Below are positions 9,572 through 13,012 of a stretch of 13,012 nt of DNA, one piece after another. Source of the DNA: Ettlia oleoabundans (taxonomy: Eukaryota; Chlorophyta; Chlorophyceae; Chlamydomonadales); assembly GCA_019693395.1 (NCBI GenBank), contig JAAMXP010002473.1, forward strand, positions 1 through 13,012, given 5' to 3'. Under the pieces are notes generated by a model. It made no database searches. It worked only from the letters and a program-made list of their open reading frames with translations, and was not told the origin of the DNA. Both the position numbers and the translations under genes were made by a program. Numbering within the stretch: the stretch's first letter is position 1; each line of letters begins with the position of its first letter.

Positions 9572-11022
9572 TCATTGGGGTGGTGGCGGCCGGAAGCCAG
9601 GTGGGGGGCCACCAGGAGGAGGCATGCCAGGCCTGCAGGGTGGAGCGGTGCAAGATGGTGAATGCACATTGAAAACGTGATTGCTGCTCCACAAAACCTA
9701 CCCAACAGTGAGTGTGCAGCAAGCTGAGCAGACCCAGTCCGCACCTGAACCCTGGGGGCGGCATGCCAGGAGGCGGCATTCCGGGCCTGCAGGTCAAGGG
9801 CAGCAATCGGAGCAATCTATACTTTGCTTGTGCCGGTGCATAAGGGGTGCCTTAGGTCAAACAAAGCACTGGTGGAAAGCAAGCACGCAATCGACATGTC
9901 ACAACACCAACTGACCTGAAGCCCGGCGGCGGCATGCCAGGTGGCGGCATTCCTGGCCTGCACGCAAGCAAGGGGGTCCAGAGGCGCATTTCGGTCACAG
10001 CTGCATCAATTGCCAGCCCTCTATTTAAATCCTGCGCTGTCCGGTTTGAGCTTCCCGCCTGAGCACACAGCACCAACATGGGGCCAAAGTCCCAGCAGGC
10101 GTAGCGCCGAGAGCACCTGAAGCCAGGAGGTGGCATGCCGGGAGGTACGCCCATAGGGGGCCCCCCCATGGGTGGCCGCATCATGGGGGGAGCCTGCATG
10201 CTGGGGCGCGGCATCATGACGCCTGGGGCAGGCGCGCCAACCCCTGGGGCAGGGCCGGCCAGGCCCACTGGCGCTGCGCCGGGTGCTGCCACGGGCATTC
10301 CACGCCCAGCTGCACGGCCCATGCCGGGCCCGGCCGGCGCTGCTGCGCCCTTGCCAAGGCGGCTCTCGTCCGCCGGCGGGGGGCCCTCTATTGTGAGGTC
10401 CACCACCTCATCTCCGCGCAAGATGATTAGCCCCAGCACTCGCCGCTGTTCACGCTGCAGGCAGCAGGGACGGGCGCAGAAGCACAGCGCAATGGCAGGT
10501 CAGCAAAAGGGGTGACGGACGTCCCGCTGCTACATGGCACATCTCTAACAGCCACATCAGCATGATGACTGCACGCTGGGCCTCGACAACCATGAAAGAT
10601 CATCAACAACTCCTGCCAAGGTGCAGGGCCAGCAAACAGCGCGGCGGGCGCACGTCTTCTTCCGCCACGCCCTTCTTGGGAGGGAGCTTCCTGAACTCTT
10701 CCGCGTCACCTAGCACCAAGTTCATGTGCCTATCGAAAGCCATGAATCTGCAGCGCGGAAAGAGGAAGCAAGCCCGCCTGAGACGCTCGAGCCTGCATGA
10801 TTGGCCATGCAGCGCGGCTGGGGCGCTGTGGGGACTCACCGTCCAACTATCTGGCGACCATCGGTGACCTCCACTCGCATACCTGCAGCCATCAGGCGCA
10901 GGGCGGGGTGCGTGGGCGGTGCCAAGGTGATCGCCAACCCGGTGCACTCCGCAGCTCTGTGGCGGCGACTTACGATAGTTGATGTACTGCAGGAGCTTCC
11001 CAGTCTTGGCAACGCCCGACAT
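9572..11022 (-). CDS. SNRPB: Spliceosomal Sm core protein B (SmB)
   Basis: One of the seven Sm proteins that form the ring around U1, U2, U4 and U5 snRNAs. Minus-strand exons: 11022-10974, 10882-10840, 10747-10654, 10454-10117, 9957-9916, 9786-9745 and 9632-9572, total 669 nt, 222 residues, stop [20 protein letters not shown] joined to [14 protein letters not shown] and [20 protein letters not shown] is the Sm1 motif, very close to plant SmB. After the intron, [18 protein letters not shown] is Sm2, followed by [14 protein letters not shown]. The tail is Gly/Ala/Pro/Met-rich with PGMPPPG units, as in SmB/B'. The donor after KKGVAEED is GTGCGC; reading on would give a Cys/Leu stretch foreign to the family, and joining to REQRR restores it. 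Three symmetric mini-exon repeats form the tail. The LC1 gene is convergent on the other side. Confidence 0.95.
9599..9957 (-). repeat. Tandem mini-exon repeats of SmB tail
   Basis: Exon 5 (9957-9916) and exon 6 (9786-9745) are both 42 bases, phase 2 to phase 2, and encode the same peptide (R)[13 protein letters not shown]. They differ at 5 of 42 bases, all in third codon positions and all synonymous. The start of exon 7 (9632-9599) encodes the variant [13 protein letters not shown], and exon 4 ends in PPGMPPPGF. The introns between them show no visible similarity. Confidence 0.9.
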
Positions 11023-11996
11023 CGTGCCTCCTGTTGCGGCGCACAGCCGCTAGCCCCCTACAAACACCGCCTGTCGTGCTCTGTACCCTTACCGAGCTGC
11101 GAGGAAGGGGAGGAGTTGGGAACAGTGACAACGCCTGTCGATGGGCGCCACGCAGGTGTGCCTGGCTAGCCTGCTGCGCCCCTGCATCTTGCACTGCACC
11201 AACGAGACACAGGAGACGACGTTAGGAAGGCAAGCATGATGTCACGCGAGGGTAGGGCGCGTGCATCACGGCAAAGTCGACGAGAAGTGAGGGTCTGGTT
11301 AAGCGGGCGGGAACGGCAAGGCACCCAGCGTGTGCTGGTGTTGGCAATACATGTAGGCATGGGAACGCGGGGGACGAGTTCTAAAGCTTGAGTTATCTGT
11401 TGATATTCAGCGGAAGCATCGCAAGAAAATATAAAACTATTTACAGTTGGTGTTTGCACCAGTCCAGTAGGCACACATCTGCCGCCTTCCCTGGTTGGCT
11501 TCAGAAGTCCATGGTGGGCAATGCAAGGGACTGACGTGCATAGTACTGGTTTCAATTCTTGGTTGCAAACAATTGGATCAGGACTGGTGAGCCCACCTGC
11601 TGAGCACCTGCATCTTCATCATGCCGCCGCCAGCTAACAAAATGCGCTGGGTCACCTCTGCATGTGTCAAGTATCGTTTCGCATTTCGCGCTTGTTTGAT
11701 CACCCTGTGCCAATCAGACTCCTGTTTATAACCGCGGTGCCTCCGAAATCAGCTGCCGGACCCGTTTGTGAACCAACCTGGCCACGATACAGGCCACGCA
11801 GCCCTCGGTTTTCGGGGGCGGAACGCGGCCCTTCTGGGGCGGCTGGCCGGCCCCATTCTCGTCAACGCAGGAAACGAGTGCCAACCCAGCAGCAGCTTTG
11901 TTGGGGCGGGGGACTGCCGCCGCCAATACTGCGCGCACGGAACTGGCGAAGCTTTGCTGGACATTTCTAGAGTTGCTGGGTGCCGCCTACCTGTCC
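11023..11996. promoter_or_regulatory. Divergent intergenic region, SmB / DGAT2-like
   Basis: About 970 bases holding the upstream regions of SmB (minus) and the acyltransferase (plus). A TATAAAA lies at 11430-11436. A CCAAT (11710-11714) is followed by TTTATAA (11725-11731) on the plus strand. The short open frames on both strands (for example 11555-11166 minus and 11662-11970 plus) have no recognisable family and look random. Part of the right end may be coding for the acyltransferase, see that entry. Confidence 0.5.
11710..11731 (+). promoter_or_regulatory. CCAAT and TATA-like elements upstream of DGAT2-like gene
   Basis: CCAAT at 11710-11714 and TTTATAA at 11725-11731. The spacing is short for a classical CCAAT/TATA pair. 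If the TATA-like site is used, transcription would begin near 11755, and the first ATG downstream would be 11997. Confidence 0.35.
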
Positions 11997-12846
11997 ATGC
12001 GCTACTTCACGGGTGAGTGCCATCCAATTGCCTCACAATACTCAGCTTCCAACCCTGCCGTCCCTGCAGCAACCCTCCTGCCCGGTGTTCCCCCTGCCTG
12101 CTGACTAGGCTCAGATGCCAACAACCTTCTTTCACTGCCGCAGCCCCCGTGCCCGTTTTCTCCCCCTTGTAGGCCCCACATGCTGGCTCCTCTTTGCATA
12201 TGTGTTCTGGACTGAGCCAGTGTTGCGCCTACCCCTCCTCCTCTACCACCTATGGATCATCAGCCCAGCCGGCTGTGCCGCCATAGGCACCAACAGCTGG
12301 CCCTGGCTGCTGCGCCGGAGCCCGCTGTTTTGGGGCCTTCCTACCTACTTTCAAGGCTCGCGTATTGTGAAGACAGCGGAGCTCGACCCTTCCGGTCGCT
12401 ACCTTTTTGTGGGGCACCCTCACGGCCTGCTGGGAAATGCCTACTTCTTAGCCTTCTTATGCTCCAGCATGGGATTTGAGAACCTCTTTCCTGGCATCAG
12501 GCTCAGCATTGGTGGGTGGATGGCAGAAAGGCGCATCGTTTGCTTGAGTACCATATGTAGACCGGGCAGTGCAGCAGGCGTCTTGCCTCCTCATTGCCAT
12601 TGTTAGCACTGCCTGCCTTTTTTACCGGACACATCCCCACTCCCACGACCTTCCTGCCTGCCTGCCTTGCCTGCCTCTTCAGGTGTGCTGGATCTGAACC
12701 TGCGCGTCTCCTTCTGCCGTGAGATCTGCCTGCTGTTTGGCCTCTGCGATGTGGACCAACCCACCCTGCTGGCACGCCTGCGGCAGCGCCCCGGCTCTGC
12801 TGTGTTCCTCGCTGTCGGCGGCGCAGCAGAGTCGCTGCTGACACAG
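11997..12846 (+). CDS. DGAT2-like: DGAT2-family acyltransferase (5' part)
   Basis: Membrane acyltransferase of the type-2 diacylglycerol acyltransferase/monoacylglycerol acyltransferase family, which joins an acyl-CoA to a glycerolipid at the ER; the exact substrate cannot be told. Exons seen: about 11997-12012, 12173-12511 and 12683-12846; the rest is an intron running off the right edge. The second exon opens with hydrophobic segments (CWLLFAYVFW, LRLPLLLYHLWI), as expected for the membrane hairpin, then YLFVGHPHGLLGN with the HPHG active-site motif (12415-12426). The third exon has FCREICLLFGLCDV and VFLAVGGAAESLLTQ, the family GGAxE motif. The start is unsure: the frame is open from 11772 and encodes a membrane-like ELAKLCWTFLELLGAAYLSM, but 11997 is the only ATG in that frame. 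The body diverges from canonical DGAT2. Confidence 0.8.
12653..12676 (+). repeat. CCTG-rich tract at intron 3' end
   Basis: Repeated CCTGC units make up the pyrimidine-rich stretch just before the acceptor at 12681-12682 in the second acyltransferase intron. Likely just a polypyrimidine tract. Confidence 0.6.
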
Positions 12847-13012
12847 GTTAGCTTTGATGCTTTTTGCGAGCTTTTGAGTGCATAGGTAGCCTTGGTTCCG
12901 GTTTGCCAGCCACCTGTCTTCGACATGAGCTTAGCTGTTCTTGACATGTGCCTGGCAGAATAAGAGCATTTCTGTGGTGGTGGTGTGTGGGGGGTGGTGT
13001 GTGGGTTTTTTT
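12847..13012 (+). other. Start of third acyltransferase intron
   Basis: Begins GTTAGC after the GGAAESLLTQ exon and runs to the window end without a clear acceptor. The last 40 bases are GT- and G-rich with several runs of G, then a T run. Confidence 0.65.

Noticed and set aside
10135..10515. Plus-strand Gly/Pro-rich open frame
   Set aside because: Antisense to the SmB Pro/Met/Gly tail exon.
11166..11555. Minus-strand open frame of 129 codons upstream of SmB
   Set aside because: No recognisable motif, no supporting splice context and random-looking composition.
11620..11740. Possible snRNA gene near SmB
   Set aside because: No U1, U2, U4, U5 or U6 hallmark sequence could be recognised.

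Overview
The window looks like nuclear DNA of a green alga (Chlorophyta or a close relative). Every recognisable gene is split by short GT-AG introns of about 90-300 bases. The coding sequence is GC-rich with many Ala, Gln and Pro tracts. The Sm protein resembles plant SmB, and two genes encode motile-cilium proteins. I cannot name the genus. No bacterial operons, transposons, CRISPR arrays, tRNAs or rRNAs were found.

Five protein genes lie close together on alternating strands. (1) + strand, 48-3078: the 3' part of an ATAD2/Yta7-type AAA ATPase with a bromodomain, a chromatin factor cut by the left edge. (2) - strand, 8013-3492: a complete kinesin-9 motor of the KIF6 subtype, eight exons, about 1006 residues. 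(3) + strand, 8254-9149: complete outer-arm dynein light chain 1 (LC1/DNAL1), three exons, 196 residues. (4) - strand, 11022-9572: complete spliceosomal SmB, seven exons, 222 residues, with a Pro/Met/Gly tail built from repeated mini-exons. (5) + strand, from about 11997 past the right edge: the start of a DGAT2-family acyltransferase with HPHG and GGAAE motifs. I re-joined each gene by hand at splice sites. Every model keeps frame across all junctions, and for genes 1-4 the total length is a whole number of codons ending at a stop.

The two ciliary genes (kinesin-9 and LC1) are head to head, with only 240 bases between their start codons, so they probably share a bidirectional promoter. The ATAD2/kinesin and LC1/SmB pairs are convergent, with gaps of about 410-420 bases. 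SmB and the acyltransferase diverge across about 970 bases that contain the only TATA- and CCAAT-like elements I noticed.

I see no wholly new biological system. The points most worth checking are the ciliary gene pair, the mini-exon repeats of SmB, a kinesin intron flanked by a near-perfect direct repeat and open in frame, and the unresolved 5' end of the acyltransferase.
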